Of a stretch of DNA of 64,000 nt, positions 51,983 to 62,035 are shown one piece after another (position 1 is the stretch's first letter; each line of letters begins with the position of its first letter). The position numbers and the translations under genes are program-made. This DNA comes from Hymenobacter radiodurans (GTDB taxonomy: Bacteria > Bacteroidota > Bacteroidia > Cytophagales > Hymenobacteraceae), in NCBI RefSeq assembly GCF_004355185.1, contig NZ_CP037922.1, forward strand, positions 3,380,001-3,444,000. Reading direction: 5' to 3'. The notes below the pieces were generated by a model, which saw only the letters and a program-made list of their open reading frames with translations, was not told the origin of the DNA and ran no database searches.

Positions 51983-53160
51983 TTAAGCGTATGCAGTTTT
52001 CTTCGGAATGCGAGCGGTATCCTCTGGCTCGCCCGTCATGGGGCGTATTTCACGCTCGCCACGGCTGACGCTCAGAATAATACCAATGCTGATACCCGTG
52101 AAAATCAAGGAGGTACCACCCATGCTGAGCAGCGGCAGCGGCAAACCAGTGATGGGCCCTAGCCCTACGGCCACGCCCATATTTACCATCGCCTGCAAGA
52201 CCAAACTAAAGGTTAGCCCTGCCGATAAAAGCCCCCAAAGGCGCCGTAGCTATGAATAACGGTGTTCAGACCCCGATAGAGGAAGGCCAGATATAGAAAC
52301 AAGACAACTACGCCCCCAATGAGGCCATATTCTTCAATGATAACGGCGTAGATAAAGTCGGAATATGGGTGGGGCAGAATGTTGCGCTCGGTGCTTTTGC
52401 CGGGACCTTTTCCACTGATACCGCCCGTAGCAATAGCGATGTAGCTGTGCTCCAGCTGAAACGGCACCGGCTTGGTCTTGTCGGTAAAGCTTTCGATGCG
52501 GGTGAGTACCGTTTTGTAGCGCTGACCGGAGGATAGACCAATGCCGCCTACCACCGCACCGATAAGTACCATCACGGCCATTTGCTTGAGTGGTACCCGA
52601 CCAATAAACATGAGCAGCAAACAGGTGGCAAATAACAACAGCGCCGTAGAGGCATTACTCATGATGATAATGCCGCAGATCAAACCCACCCATAGCATTA
52701 CCGGTAGCAACGTCGTTTTGAAATCCTGCACGTGCTGCTGCCGACGGCTAAGCATACTCGCCAAGTGCGAAATCAGCGCCAGTTTGGCTAAGTCGGAGGG
52801 CTGGAAGGTTTGGTTGATGACCGGAATTGTAAGCCACCGCGACGCCTCGTTGATATTCGAGCCCATGAAATAGGTGAACAGCAACAGCGGCACCGATAGC
52901 AATAGCGCGTACAGCGACAGGCGCGAGTAGTAGCGATAATCGATGCGGTGCGCCAGCCACATGAAGGCCAAGCCCACGAAGATCAGGCCCGTGTGCTTAA
53001 TCAGGAAATACTCCGTATTGCCCCCCATCTTTTTGTAAGCCAGCGTACCCGTAGCCGAGTACACCACCGCAATGCTGATAAAGGAAAACAGCAGCACGAT
53101 ACCCCACAAAATGGGGTCGCCTTTGAGGTTGCGTTGCAGCCAGAGTTTTACGGGTTCCAT
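51983..53160 (-). pseudogene. ftsW: FtsW (SEDS protein), reading frame broken by one missing G
   Basis: FtsW is the lipid-II polymerase partner of the division PBP; this copy has about ten membrane helices from the ATG at 53160. The first frame runs to HSYGAFGG and stops soon after; the rest (LLSAGLTFSLVLQAMVNMG ... LPLPLLSMGGTS) is in another frame. The break is in plus-strand CCCCC at 52232-52236: with six Cs (coding TTTGGGGGGCTTTTA) the frame is whole, about 392 residues. That would be a perfect copy of the dispersed G6 motif. FtsW is essential, so I expect the sixth base was lost in sequencing, not in the cell. Confidence 0.92.
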
Positions 53161-53170
53161 AAATCGCAGA

Positions 53171-54550
53171 TTAGGCTGATGGTACTGATTTTTCTTGGGA
53201 CAATTTTTCCACAGCAGCGGCAAATTGCTGCCCACGGTCTTCGTAGTTTTTGAATAGATCGAAGCTGGCGCAGGCTGGTGAAAGCAGCACCACGTCGCCG
53301 GGTGCGGCCAACTCAGCGGCACGACGCACGGCTGTTTCTACGCTTTGGGTTTCCTCTAGGTGTGGGACAACGATACCGAAGCTGGCCTTCAGCTTTTCAT
53401 TATCCACGCCGAGGCAAATCAATGCTTTCGCTTTTTGCTTGGCCAGCGGCAGCAAGGAAGTATAGTCGTTGCCCTTATCCGTACCGCCGGCAATCCAGAC
53501 GATGGGCTGCTGTACACCATCGAGGGCAAACCATGCCGCTTCCACGTTGGTAGCTTTGCTATCGTTGATAAACTTAACGCCGTTGACCTCCCCTACCAAT
53601 TGCAGACGGTGGGGGGCATTTTTGAAGGAAACCAAGCCCTGCTCAATTTGCTCCGGCGATAGCCCAACAACGCGAGCCGCCAGGATAGCCGCCGCCATAT
53701 TCTGCTGATTATGTTGCCCAATTAGGGGCGAGTTGGCAACATTGACGCTATCAACCCGACTTTGCGCCCATTCGGGCAAATGCAGCTGCAACGTTCCATC
53801 TTGTCCGTACCATGCGGCTAAGTTTTCGCCCGTATGGCCGTCGAATTGCTGATCAAATGCCAAGGCATTTTTTTCAGCCCCTGAAGCTGCTACTGCTTTG
53901 CGCGTTTCGGGGTCACCGGCATTATAGATAAAACAACCGCTTACGTTGCGGGCAACGCGCATTTTGGCCGCCGCATAGTTTTCAAGGCTGTAGCCGTACC
54001 GGTCGAGGTGGTCGGGCGTAATATTGAGCAGGATGGCCAACCAGGGGGCAAAATTGTGGGTATCGTCGAGCTGAAAGCTGCTCAGTTCCACCACATAATA
54101 GTCGTGCTTATCTTCAATAACCTGCTCAGCGAGACTGTAGCCCACATTGCCGGCTAGCCCCACACTCATGCCAGCTTCCTTTAGCAAATGATAGGTAAGC
54201 AGCGTGGTGGTCGTTTTGCCATTCGTGCCGGTAATGCAGATACACTTGGCCTGCGTATAGCGGCCTGCTAGCTCGATTTCGGAGATAATAGGCGTGCCTT
54301 TCGCGCGTAGAGCTTGAATGATGGGCGCTTTTTCCGGAATGCCGGGGCTTTTCACTACTTCGTCGGCGCGCAGGATTTCATCCAGCGTATGCTGATTTTC
54401 CTCGAAGCGAATGCCGGCTTGGGTCAGCTTCTGCTTATAAGCAGGCTTAATAGAGCCACCATCGGACACGAAAACGGCGTGGCCTTTAGCTTGCGCCAAC
54501 AGCGCCGCCCCTACCCCACTTTCTGCTGCTCCGAGAATGACTATTTGCAT
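53171..54550 (-). CDS. murD: UDP-N-acetylmuramoylalanine--D-glutamate ligase
   Basis: This 459-residue ligase adds D-Glu to UDP-MurNAc-L-Ala. The front is VILGAAESGVGAALLAQAKG, the P-loop CITGTNGKTTTTLLTYHLL, with LLNITPDHLDRYGYSLENYA and FINDSKATNVEAAWFALDG, and the closing DVVLLSPACASFDLFKNYEDRG. It starts 53 bp after mraY and ends 10 bp before ftsW. The G6 copy at 53609 encodes KNAPH. Confidence 0.97.
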   Translation of the reverse strand: MQIVILGAAESGVGAALLAQAKGHAVFVSDGGSIKPAYKQKLTQAGIRFEENQHTLDEILRADEVVKSPGIPEKAPIIQALRAKGTPIISEIELAGRYTQAKCICITGTNGKTTTTLLTYHLLKEAGMSVGLAGNVGYSLAEQVIEDKHDYYVVELSSFQLDDTHNFAPWLAILLNITPDHLDRYGYSLENYAAAKMRVARNVSGCFIYNAGDPETRKAVAASGAEKNALAFDQQFDGHTGENLAAWYGQDGTLQLHLPEWAQSRVDSVNVANSPLIGQHNQQNMAAAILAARVVGLSPEQIEQGLVSFKNAPHRLQLVGEVNGVKFINDSKATNVEAAWFALDGVQQPIVWIAGGTDKGNDYTSLLPLAKQKAKALICLGVDNEKLKASFGIVVPHLEETQSVETAVRRAAELAAPGDVVLLSPACASFDLFKNYEDRGQQFAAAVEKLSQEKSVPSA

Positions 54551-54602
54551 GACTTATAAACTTGAGTATCTCGTGATGTGGTCAAACACCGCAGAATAGC
54601 TT

Positions 54603-55823
54603 TTAGCGAAGTTTGAGGGTTACCAGGGTGAAGACGGCCAGCATAATGCCCACAATCCAGAAACGCGACACGATTTTGGATTCGTGGTAGCCAAGCTTTT
54701 GGTAGTGGTGGTGCAAAGGGGACATGCGTAGCAAGCGGCGACCTTCTCCATACTTGCGGCGCGTGTATTTGAAGTAGCTTACCTGCACGATTACCGAGAG
54801 GTTTTCAATCAAAAACACCCCACACAACACCGGAATCAACAATTCTTTACGAATAATAAGCGCCAGCACCGCAATGATGCCGCCAATAGCCAATGAGCCT
54901 GTGTCGCCCATAAAAACCTGGGCTGGGTAGCTGTTATACCACAAGAAACCTACGCAGGCTCCCACGAAGGCCGTACAGAATATTACCAGCTCACCCGAGT
55001 TCGGGATGAACATAATGTCCAGGTAGTCAGCCAGCAGCGCGTTACCACTCACGAAGGCGAAAATGGCTAGCGTGATACCAATGATAGCCGACGTGCCCGC
55101 CGCCAAGCCGTCGAGGCCGTCGGTGATGTTGGCACCGTTGCTCACGGCCGTGATGATGAGGATAACGATGGGAATGTACAGGAAGCTGTAGAGGCCATTG
55201 AAGTAGGGGCCGGCGTAGGCAAACAGGTTGCCGTAGTTCAGCTCGTTGTTTTTGGCAAAAGGAATCGTGGTAATCATCAGCTTCACATCCTGATACACGG
55301 TGCTGGCATCAACAGCGGAAAGCTGCCCGTTGGGCAGCAAGTATTGGCGGACTGTTACATCGTTGCTGAAGAACAGTACCCAGCCTACTGTAATACCCAA
55401 ACCTATCTGACCCAGCACTTTGAAGCGTCCGCTCAAGCCTTCTTTATTCTTCTGGAAGACCTTTATATAGTCGTCAAGAAACCCGATCAGCCCCAGCCAA
55501 ACCGTACTCAGCAGCATCAGCACGATGTAGATATTGTCGAGCTTGGCAAACAGCAGCACGGGCACCAAAATGGCCAGGATGATAATCAGGCCACCCATAG
55601 TTGGGGTGCCTTTCTTCTCCAGTTGTCCTTGCAAACCCAAGTCACGGATACTTTCGCCCACCTGCTTTTTCTGCAAAATTCGAATCAGGCTTTTACCAAA
55701 AACCTGCGCAATAAGCAGGGAAGTAATAACGGCCATAGCCGCCCGAAACGAGATAAATTGAAACACGCCCGCCCCAGGCAGATTGTAGTGCTCACTGAGG
55801 TACGTAAAGAGGTAATAAAGCAT
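54603..55823 (-). CDS. mraY: Phospho-N-acetylmuramoyl-pentapeptide transferase
   Basis: This 406-residue membrane enzyme with about ten helices makes lipid I from UDP-MurNAc-pentapeptide. Landmarks are [16 protein letters not shown], the Mg-site [30 protein letters not shown] and the final [14 protein letters not shown] central insertion (about 175-215, [20 protein letters not shown]) is longer than in E. coli, as in other Bacteroidota. Confidence 0.97.
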   Translation of the reverse strand: MLYYLFTYLSEHYNLPGAGVFQFISFRAAMAVITSLLIAQVFGKSLIRILQKKQVGESIRDLGLQGQLEKKGTPTMGGLIIILAILVPVLLFAKLDNIYIVLMLLSTVWLGLIGFLDDYIKVFQKNKEGLSGRFKVLGQIGLGITVGWVLFFSNDVTVRQYLLPNGQLSAVDASTVYQDVKLMITTIPFAKNNELNYGNLFAYAGPYFNGLYSFLYIPIVILIITAVSNGANITDGLDGLAAGTSAIIGITLAIFAFVSGNALLADYLDIMFIPNSGELVIFCTAFVGACVGFLWYNSYPAQVFMGDTGSLAIGGIIAVLALIIRKELLIPVLCGVFLIENLSVIVQVSYFKYTRRKYGEGRRLLRMSPLHHHYQKLGYHESKIVSRFWIVGIMLAVFTLVTLKLR

Positions 55824-55933
55824 GGGCGAGGGGTCAGCGGATAGAAAGTGGAGTTAGGCCAAGATGCAAAGGTTTAGTTTTTTAGGTTGAGGTCAAACGT
55901 TGTGTTTTCCGGATTTTTACTGTAGCGCATGGG

Positions 55934-57420
55934 TCATTTATTCAGCAAATCGAACATCTCTTGCAAGACCTGCTTATCGTCAAATGCCCCCGCACGCCTT
56001 GTATCTCCTGGTATGTCTCGTGGCCCTTGCCAGCTACCAGCACGATGTCGCCGGGCTGCGCTAAGGCAACGGCCGTTTTGATAGCCTCACGCCGGTCGGG
56101 AATGGTCAGGACTTTGCCTAAATCCTGCGCTTGTACGCCAGCTTGCATTTGGGTTAGGATAGCATTCGGATCCTCGAAGCGCGGATTATCAGAGGTGAGT
56201 ACCACGCGATTGGAGCCTTTAGCAGCCAAGTTGGCCATTACGGGGCGCTTGGCCGCATCGCGGTTGCCGCCGCAGCCCACCACCGTAATTACCTGCTGAC
56301 TGGGCTGGCGAATCTGGGCAATGGTCGAAAGCACATTTTCCAGCGCATCGGGCGTATGGGCGTAGTCTACAATGCCAGTCACGCGGGTCCGCTCTGCTAC
56401 AATAGGCTCAAAACGGCCCGGCGCCGATGTCAGACCCGACAGTACAGTAAGTACTTCTATGGGGTCTTCACCAAGTAGCACCGCTGCGCCATACACGGCC
56501 AACAGGTTGTAGGCATTAAATACCCCAATCAATCGAAACTGCACTTCCCGCCCATCTATTTCCAGATGCAGGCCGTGCACCGCGTTTTCCAGCAGCTTCG
56601 CCCGAAACGTAGCCAGGCTACGCAACGAGTAGGTTTCGCGGCGGGCGGTGGTATTCTGGAGCATCACTGGGCCGCGCTTATCATCGGCATTGGTTAGCGC
56701 AAAGGCATCCTTACCCAACTGATCAAAGAAGCCTTTTTTGGCCTTTAGATATTCATCGAAAGTGCCGTGGTAATCGAGGTGGTCGTGGGTAAGATTGGTA
56801 AAAATGCCCCCCACAAAACGCAACGCCGTCGTGCGGTGCTGCACAACTGCATGGGAGCTAACCTCCATAAATACATAAGTGCAGCCCGCCCGCAGCATCC
56901 GGGCTAGCAGCTCATTTAGTCGAATAGCATCGGGAGTAGTGTGGGTAGCGGGAATTACTTCCTCGTCAATCTGATTCTGAACCGTGGAAAGCAAGCCCAC
57001 ATGGTAACCTAACTCCCGGAACAGCTTATGCAGCAGCGTAGCGCAGGTGGTCTTACCATTGGTGCCCGTCACGCCTACGAGTTGGAGCTTGCGTGAAGGA
57101 TGTCCGTAGTAAGCGGCGGCCATGTGCGCCATAGCCTCGGCGCTATTAGGCACCTGCACGTAGGTAGTGGCCGAGTCGAGACTGGGGGGCAAATTTTCGC
57201 ACACCACGACCGCCGTACCTTGAGCTACGGCTTTATCAATGAACTGGTGACCGTCGGTTTGGGCGCCGCGCAGGGCAAAAAACACCATGCTCGGCCCGGC
57301 CTGCCGCGAGTCTAGCGTGAGGCCCTGCACGACTATATCGGTAGGGCCATGCTGCGCCTGCACCGTTACGGTGGCTAGCAAATGGGCCAGTGGGTGCGCT
57401 ATGGGAGTTGAATTGGTCAA
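55934..57420 (-). pseudogene. murE: MurE with a frameshift near its C-terminus
   Basis: This is UDP-MurNAc-L-Ala-D-Glu:meso-diaminopimelate ligase. The body is intact: P-loop VGVTGTNGKTTCATLLHKLF, FTNLTHDHLDYHG, and DNPR in LTSDNPRFEDP, which marks meso-DAP specificity. The C-terminus breaks after YQEIQGVRG: as written the frame ends in SRSCKRCSIC (stop at 55942). Adding one base to plus-strand CCCCC (55987-55991) gives GAFDDKQVLQEMFDLLNK and a stop at 55934, the normal MurE ending. The restored site is a G6 motif copy, so this is very likely an undercall. If real, only a few tail residues change. Confidence 0.93.
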
Positions 57421-57442
57421 GGTATTCGGGGTGCTGTTTGTG

Positions 57443-59782
57443 CTAGTGAAGGCTGCTGATTAATACCTTCTTCTTATCCTTACTGACTTCCGGCTTTTTG
57501 GCTTCTACTGGCTCCGATTCTTCATCTCGAAGCTTCTTTTTCAGTTGCTCTTGACGCAGCAGTAGCTTAGCTCGTGCTTTGGCTGGGTCCGGATCGGCGG
57601 GAGTGAGCAGTTTGTTTTCAACCAGTTTGGTAGGGGCCGGCGGAGGCTGCGGCTTCGTGCCCGCCATCGCACCGATGGGCTGCAACTCCAAAGTCACCAG
57701 GGTGCCGCGCCGCAAGGGCGTGCCTGCCGCCACCGACTGCCGATTTACGCGGCCGTTGCCCAAGGCTCGCACGCGCAGCCCGCGGTTTTCAAGCAAAAAC
57801 AGCGCGTCGCGCAGAGTCATACCGCTTACATCAGGCACTTGTCCGCGACGCACAGGCTGGACTTGCCACGCCAACGAGCGCGTATTCGTATCGGCTCGCA
57901 CCCATTCTTCACCCGCCGCTTGCGACTGTTGATTTACTCCCAGCTTTTCGCACACCAGCGTTAGCTCGTCCTGTAAACCCGCTTTCACTACAGGCACCTG
58001 GGTTTTATTTAGCGGCACCCGCGCTAGTAAGGGGCGCTGGCTGGCAATGTCGCGGGCCATCGCTTTGTCGGCCACCTCGCGGAAAACCGGCGCGGCTACG
58101 TCGGAACCATAGATACGGCCCCGTTTCGGCGAATCGACCACCACGATGCAGCTATACTTAGGCTTGTCGGCGGGGAAATAGCCGCAGAAACTGGTGGAGT
58201 ATGTGCGGGTGTACTGGCCATTCTTGAACTTCCAGGCAGTGCCCGTTTTGCCCGCAATGCTAAAGTCGTTCGATTTGATGGCTTTGGCCGTGCCTTGCAG
58301 CACCACGCCTTCCAGCATCGCACGCACCTTGCGCAGTGTTTCCTCCGAGCAGATTTTGGGGTTCAGAATTTTGGGCTCAAATTCCTCAATCACCTTATCA
58401 GCCTGCCGAATTTCCTTCACAATAATGGGCTGCACCTTCACCCCATCGTTAGCAATGGCATTATAGAAAGCCAGCGTTTGCAGGGGGGCTAATTTCAACT
58501 CGTACCCAATGCTCATGGTGGTAAGCGACGTGCGGCTCCAACTCCGATCAGTAGGGTCTTTCACGTAAGGCCGCGCTTCCCCATGCATCTGGAAGCCCAG
58601 TGGCTTATCGAGCCCAAACCGCTTGAGGTAATCGGTGTACTTATCGGGCTTTTGCTGAAAATGGTCATGGACCAGCTTTGCCACCCCAATGTTAGACGAT
58701 TGCTCTACTACCTTTTGCACCGAAATCTTGCCGTTGGCGTGGGAGTCGGTTTTCACGGCGCCTCCTATATACATGCGACCGTTGCCGGTATCCACCATAT
58801 CGGTTAACTCCAAATCGGGATTATCCTCAAATAAGGCCATCATCGACGCCAACTTGAAGGTAGAACCCGGCTCGGTGCGTCCTTGGTCGGCAATGGCGTA
58901 GTTATAGTCTTCGCGGTACACGCCATCGGCCGCTTTGCCCAGGTTGGCCACAGCTTTGATTTCCCCCGACTGCACTTCCATCAGAATCACGCAGCCGTAT
59001 TGCGCATCATTATCCACCAACGACTTGTAGAGGGCGTTTTCAGCCACATCCTGCAAGTTGATATCGATAGTTGTCTTGATGTCGTAGCCGGGCAGGGGCT
59101 TTATTTCGGTGCCATCATAAATGGGCTTATTACCTCCCGGTAGACGCTCAAATAGGGCCTCACCGTCTTTACCGGCGAGCTGGCTGTTGTAAGTAAACTC
59201 TAGGCCTGCACCGTTTTTATCTTCATTCAGAAAGCCCACGGTACGCTGTGCCAAGCCACCGAAGGGCCGGAAGCGCTTATCAACCTTCTCGAAGATGACG
59301 CCGCCCTTATTCTTGCCTGCCCGAAAAATGGGCCACTGGGCCAGCTTCTTCTTGTCTTGATAATTGATTTGCCGCGAATTCAATCGCAAGTAGCGCACGG
59401 TCTCCTTCGAGTTTTTGGCGTTCATCAGCTTACGCTTGTACTCTTTGGCCGAACGGTCGCCGAAAAACTGCGACAAGAGCAAAGCCAGCGAGTCTACGTT
59501 GCTACGAAATAGTTGCTTATCGACCACGCTTGGGTCCCAGGCGACGCGGTAGAAAGGCAACGACGTGGCCATAATGCTGCCGTTGTCCGATAGAATAGTG
59601 CCGCGCGTAGCAAATACCGGCTGATACACTACCCGACGCTCCTGCTCTAGCGCCCGCCACCGGTCGCCTTCCTTAAACTGGATTCGGGACACCTTCCACA
59701 CGATAGCCGCTGAGAATAGGCAGACGCCCAAAAACGCCAGCCGTACGCGGGTAACGATGGATTTTTTAACGTTGCCTTTCAA
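57443..59782 (-). CDS. ftsI: Division-specific penicillin-binding protein (FtsI/PBP3)
   Basis: This 779-residue class B transpeptidase has one N-terminal membrane helix (VRLAFLGVCLFSAAIVWKV) and a long pedestal. The transpeptidase motifs are PGSTFKLASMMALF (SxxK), VEQSSNIGVAK (SxN) and SIAGKTGTAW (KTG). A C-terminal PASTA region is present (VPDVSGMTLRDALFLLENRG). The long Lys/Glu-rich tail (EVSKDKKKVLISSLH) is usual for Bacteroidota. It lies between the FtsL-like gene and murE, as in other dcw clusters. Confidence 0.96.
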   Translation of the reverse strand: MKGNVKKSIVTRVRLAFLGVCLFSAAIVWKVSRIQFKEGDRWRALEQERRVVYQPVFATRGTILSDNGSIMATSLPFYRVAWDPSVVDKQLFRSNVDSLALLLSQFFGDRSAKEYKRKLMNAKNSKETVRYLRLNSRQINYQDKKKLAQWPIFRAGKNKGGVIFEKVDKRFRPFGGLAQRTVGFLNEDKNGAGLEFTYNSQLAGKDGEALFERLPGGNKPIYDGTEIKPLPGYDIKTTIDINLQDVAENALYKSLVDNDAQYGCVILMEVQSGEIKAVANLGKAADGVYREDYNYAIADQGRTEPGSTFKLASMMALFEDNPDLELTDMVDTGNGRMYIGGAVKTDSHANGKISVQKVVEQSSNIGVAKLVHDHFQQKPDKYTDYLKRFGLDKPLGFQMHGEARPYVKDPTDRSWSRTSLTTMSIGYELKLAPLQTLAFYNAIANDGVKVQPIIVKEIRQADKVIEEFEPKILNPKICSEETLRKVRAMLEGVVLQGTAKAIKSNDFSIAGKTGTAWKFKNGQYTRTYSTSFCGYFPADKPKYSCIVVVDSPKRGRIYGSDVAAPVFREVADKAMARDIASQRPLLARVPLNKTQVPVVKAGLQDELTLVCEKLGVNQQSQAAGEEWVRADTNTRSLAWQVQPVRRGQVPDVSGMTLRDALFLLENRGLRVRALGNGRVNRQSVAAGTPLRRGTLVTLELQPIGAMAGTKPQPPPAPTKLVENKLLTPADPDPAKARAKLLLRQEQLKKKLRDEESEPVEAKKPEVSKDKKKVLISSLH

Positions 59783-59875
59783 AGTATTCCGTGTGTATTG
59801 CGTTTAATTAAGTACTTGGGGGCTTTTTTACCCTAGCCACATCATAATCCAGGCTAGTGCCCGAAGCTGTTGTTC

Positions 59876-60517
59876 CTACTCTTCGACTTCGGTTACTACT
59901 TCACCCTCTGCCAGCGCCACTGAATCAGCGACGACAGCAGCCAACGAATCACGCACGGCCCGCGCTGCTAACGAATCGGCCGTGATGATGGGGAGTTTAT
60001 CTAGTTCCGCCTCGTCGAGACGACCAGCGGGCACGGTGATGCGGAACGGCGGCGAGGAGCTTTCCACCAAGCCGTAGGCGGCCACCTTACGAGCTACTTC
60101 GCTCTGTTTACTGGCCTCCATATAGTCAGATTTCAGGGTGGTATAGTCGGCCCGCAAATCCTCTGTTTCCAACTTCAGCTTCTGAATGTTGCGGTTCATG
60201 CGGTAGCCGTAGTGCGTATTACCGATGTAGAGCAAGGTCAGAAACATGATAAACAGCACGTGCGGCAGATAACGCACTGGCAGACCTTCCCGAAACAGGC
60301 CATCCATGCGCGTGATGCGCTCCAGCAACGTAAATACGCTCCAGGAACTACGCGGCCGGGTAGGGCGCGGGGCGCGGGGCGCCTCTTCCTCCACCGGTTC
60401 TGGCTCTGGTTCATGCACCGGAAGTGGCTCGGGCTCCGGTGCCGGGGGGGCAATTACCGGCCGGGGCACGTTGGCGCGGGGCGTCGCCACAGGTGGTTTG
60501 ATCGTATTTATAGCCAT
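59876..60517 (-). CDS. ftsL: FtsL-like division protein
   Basis: This 213-residue protein has a Pro/Glu-rich cytoplasmic part (about 1-75, with repeats of EPEP), one membrane helix (YLPHVLFIMFLTLLYIG) and a short periplasmic coiled coil (MNRNIQKLKLETEDLRADY) followed by a tail. Its position between rsmH and ftsI and its single-pass, heptad-rich shape identify it as the FtsL of this cluster, although the primary sequence is not close to E. coli FtsL. The long N-terminal region is a Bacteroidota feature. Confidence 0.85.
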   Translation of the reverse strand: MAINTIKPPVATPRANVPRPVIAPPAPEPEPLPVHEPEPEPVEEEAPRAPRPTRPRSSWSVFTLLERITRMDGLFREGLPVRYLPHVLFIMFLTLLYIGNTHYGYRMNRNIQKLKLETEDLRADYTTLKSDYMEASKQSEVARKVAAYGLVESSSPPFRITVPAGRLDEAELDKLPIITADSLAARAVRDSLAAVVADSVALAEGEVVTEVEE

Positions 60518-60523
60518 AACAAC

Positions 60524-61471
60524 TCAACTCTTAGCTTTTTCCTGACTCCGCTCCGCGATGCGCAGCTTAGCACTGCGGGCGCGGCTATTCTCGGCTACCT
60601 CTTCCGCCGATGCTTCCACCGGACGGCGCGTAAGCACGGTGAAGGGCGTATGTTGGTGGCCATAAAAATCCTTCTCGACATCGCCGAAGAATTTGCCCTT
60701 CGCCATAAAATTCTTCACTAGCCTATCTTCTAACGAATGGTAGGACATGACCACCAGCCGCCCACCGGGCCGCAGCACCTGCGCCGTTTGCACCAGCATT
60801 TCCTGCAAAGCCGTCAGCTCATCGTTTACCTCGATGCGCAGGGCCTGAAAGACTTGGGCCAAATACTTGTTCTCCTTGCCACGGGGTGTGCAGGGGGCAA
60901 TTGCTTTTTTCAGCTCACTGATGGTCCGCACGCCTTGTCCGCGCCGGGCCGTCACAAGGGTATTGGCTAACGTGCGGGCGTTGGTCACCTCGCCATACAT
61001 CCCGAAGATGCGGTGTAATTCCGCTTCCGAATACTCAGCAACCACCTCGGCAGCCGTGCGGTCGGCCTCAGGATCCATGCGCATATCCAAAGGACCATCA
61101 AAACGCGTACTGAAGCCGCGCTCAGCGGTATCAAATTGGTGCGATGACACGCCTAGGTCGGCCAGAATTCCATCGACGGGCAAGGCACCGTGGGCAGCCA
61201 ATTCCTGCTGCAAGTCGCGGAAGTTGGCGCGGATGAACATAAAGTTTGGGCCAGCCAGAGCAGCGGCTTCGTGCTCGGCATCGGCGTCCTGATCGAAGCT
61301 GTAGAGGTGGCCGGTAGTGAGTTTTTCCAAAATGGGCCTGGAGTGCCCACCGCCTCCAAACGTGACATCAACGTAGCGGCCATCGGGCTTGATATCTAGC
61401 GCTTGCAGGCACTCGGCCAGCATTACGGGGCGGTGGTACACCGAGTCGTTGGTGGGCTGCGCGGTACTCAT
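60524..61471 (-). CDS. rsmH: 16S rRNA (cytosine-1402-N4) methyltransferase
   Basis: This 315-residue SAM-dependent enzyme methylates N4 of C1402 in 16S rRNA. The front is VYHRPVMLAECLQALDI, with the SAM loop YVDVTFGGGGHSRPIL, GILADLGVSSHQFDTAERGFS and the late SYHSLEDRLVKNFM. In the intact operon its ATG overlaps the mraZ stop (ATGA), so it is translationally coupled. It lies 7 bp before the FtsL-like gene. Confidence 0.97.
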   Translation of the reverse strand: MSTAQPTNDSVYHRPVMLAECLQALDIKPDGRYVDVTFGGGGHSRPILEKLTTGHLYSFDQDADAEHEAAALAGPNFMFIRANFRDLQQELAAHGALPVDGILADLGVSSHQFDTAERGFSTRFDGPLDMRMDPEADRTAAEVVAEYSEAELHRIFGMYGEVTNARTLANTLVTARRGQGVRTISELKKAIAPCTPRGKENKYLAQVFQALRIEVNDELTALQEMLVQTAQVLRPGGRLVVMSYHSLEDRLVKNFMAKGKFFGDVEKDFYGHQHTPFTVLTRRPVEASAEEVAENSRARSAKLRIAERSQEKAKS

Positions 61472-61940
61472 GCGGCCAGTTGCCCACCGGGGGCGTTTCG
61501 GTGGACAAAAACTTTTGGGCCAGTTTGGAGAAGCTCTGTTGGTCTTTAATCAAGAACTCATCATAGCGCTCCGGATCCCAGATTTCGCAGCGGTTACCCA
61601 ACCCCACGATAATGGCTTCCTTTTCAATGCCGGCGTAGCGCAGCATCGTGCGCGGCAGCATAAAGCGGCCGATGCTATCAAAATCTACTTCCGTCATGCC
61701 GCGGAAGAAGTTGCGCTGAAACTGCCGATACTCCTCGTTAAACTCGTCGAGAGCCATCACCTTATCGTGAATGATGCGCCAGGCAGCACGCGGGTACAGT
61801 ACCAGGCAGGGCTCAAAGCCGCGTACCAATACTAACTGATTGCCCGACGCCTCCGGCAGATTCCCCTTCACTTTGGCGGGCAGCACCAAGCGCCCTTTCG
61901 GGTCAAGCTTGCACTCATATTCGCCAGAGAGAAGATTCAT
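61468..61940 (-). pseudogene. mraZ: MraZ, with a frameshift at its last codons
   Basis: MraZ is a DNA-binding ring-forming regulator of the dcw operon. The two SpoVT/AbrB-like halves are seen: LLSGEYECKLDPKGRLVLPA and FRGMTEVDFDSIGRFMLPR. As written the frame goes through plus-strand GGGGG (61489-61493) and runs 100 bp into rsmH. With one more G the protein ends TETPPGGQLAA and its TGA overlaps the rsmH ATG (ATGA), the usual arrangement, with about 157 residues. So a single base is probably missing. The upstream region holds a promoter and three TGGT repeats, its likely own operator. Confidence 0.93.
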
Positions 61941-61982
61941 AGGGGTAGATCAGGCCAACAAGCCATGAAAGAGGGAGGTTAG

Positions 61983-62012
61983 CAAAAGTACAGATTGCCC
62001 ATGAAAAGGCAA
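61983..62012 (-). promoter_or_regulatory. dcw (mraZ) promoter
   Basis: Read on the minus strand: TTG (62012-62010), 19 nt, TACTTTTG (61990-61983), a textbook Bacteroidota promoter. The mraZ start is about 42 bp downstream of the -7 element. The -33 TTG overlaps the nearest TGGT operator. Confidence 0.7.
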
Positions 62013-62035
62013 CCACTATTTACCATTTTCTACCA
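62012..62035 (-). promoter_or_regulatory. Three TGGT repeats at 10-bp spacing, candidate MraZ operator
   Basis: On the minus strand TGGT begins at 62035, 62025 and 62015, exactly one helical turn apart (TGGTAGAAAA TGGTAAATAG TGGTTG). MraZ of E. coli binds TGGGN direct repeats with 5-nt spacers, the same layout. The third repeat overlaps the -33 element, which fits autorepression. Confidence 0.65.

Noticed and set aside
45536..61940. The dcw cluster as a possible novel system
   Set aside because: Gene order and products are the ordinary Bacteroidota division/wall cluster; only its frameshifts and operator are notable.
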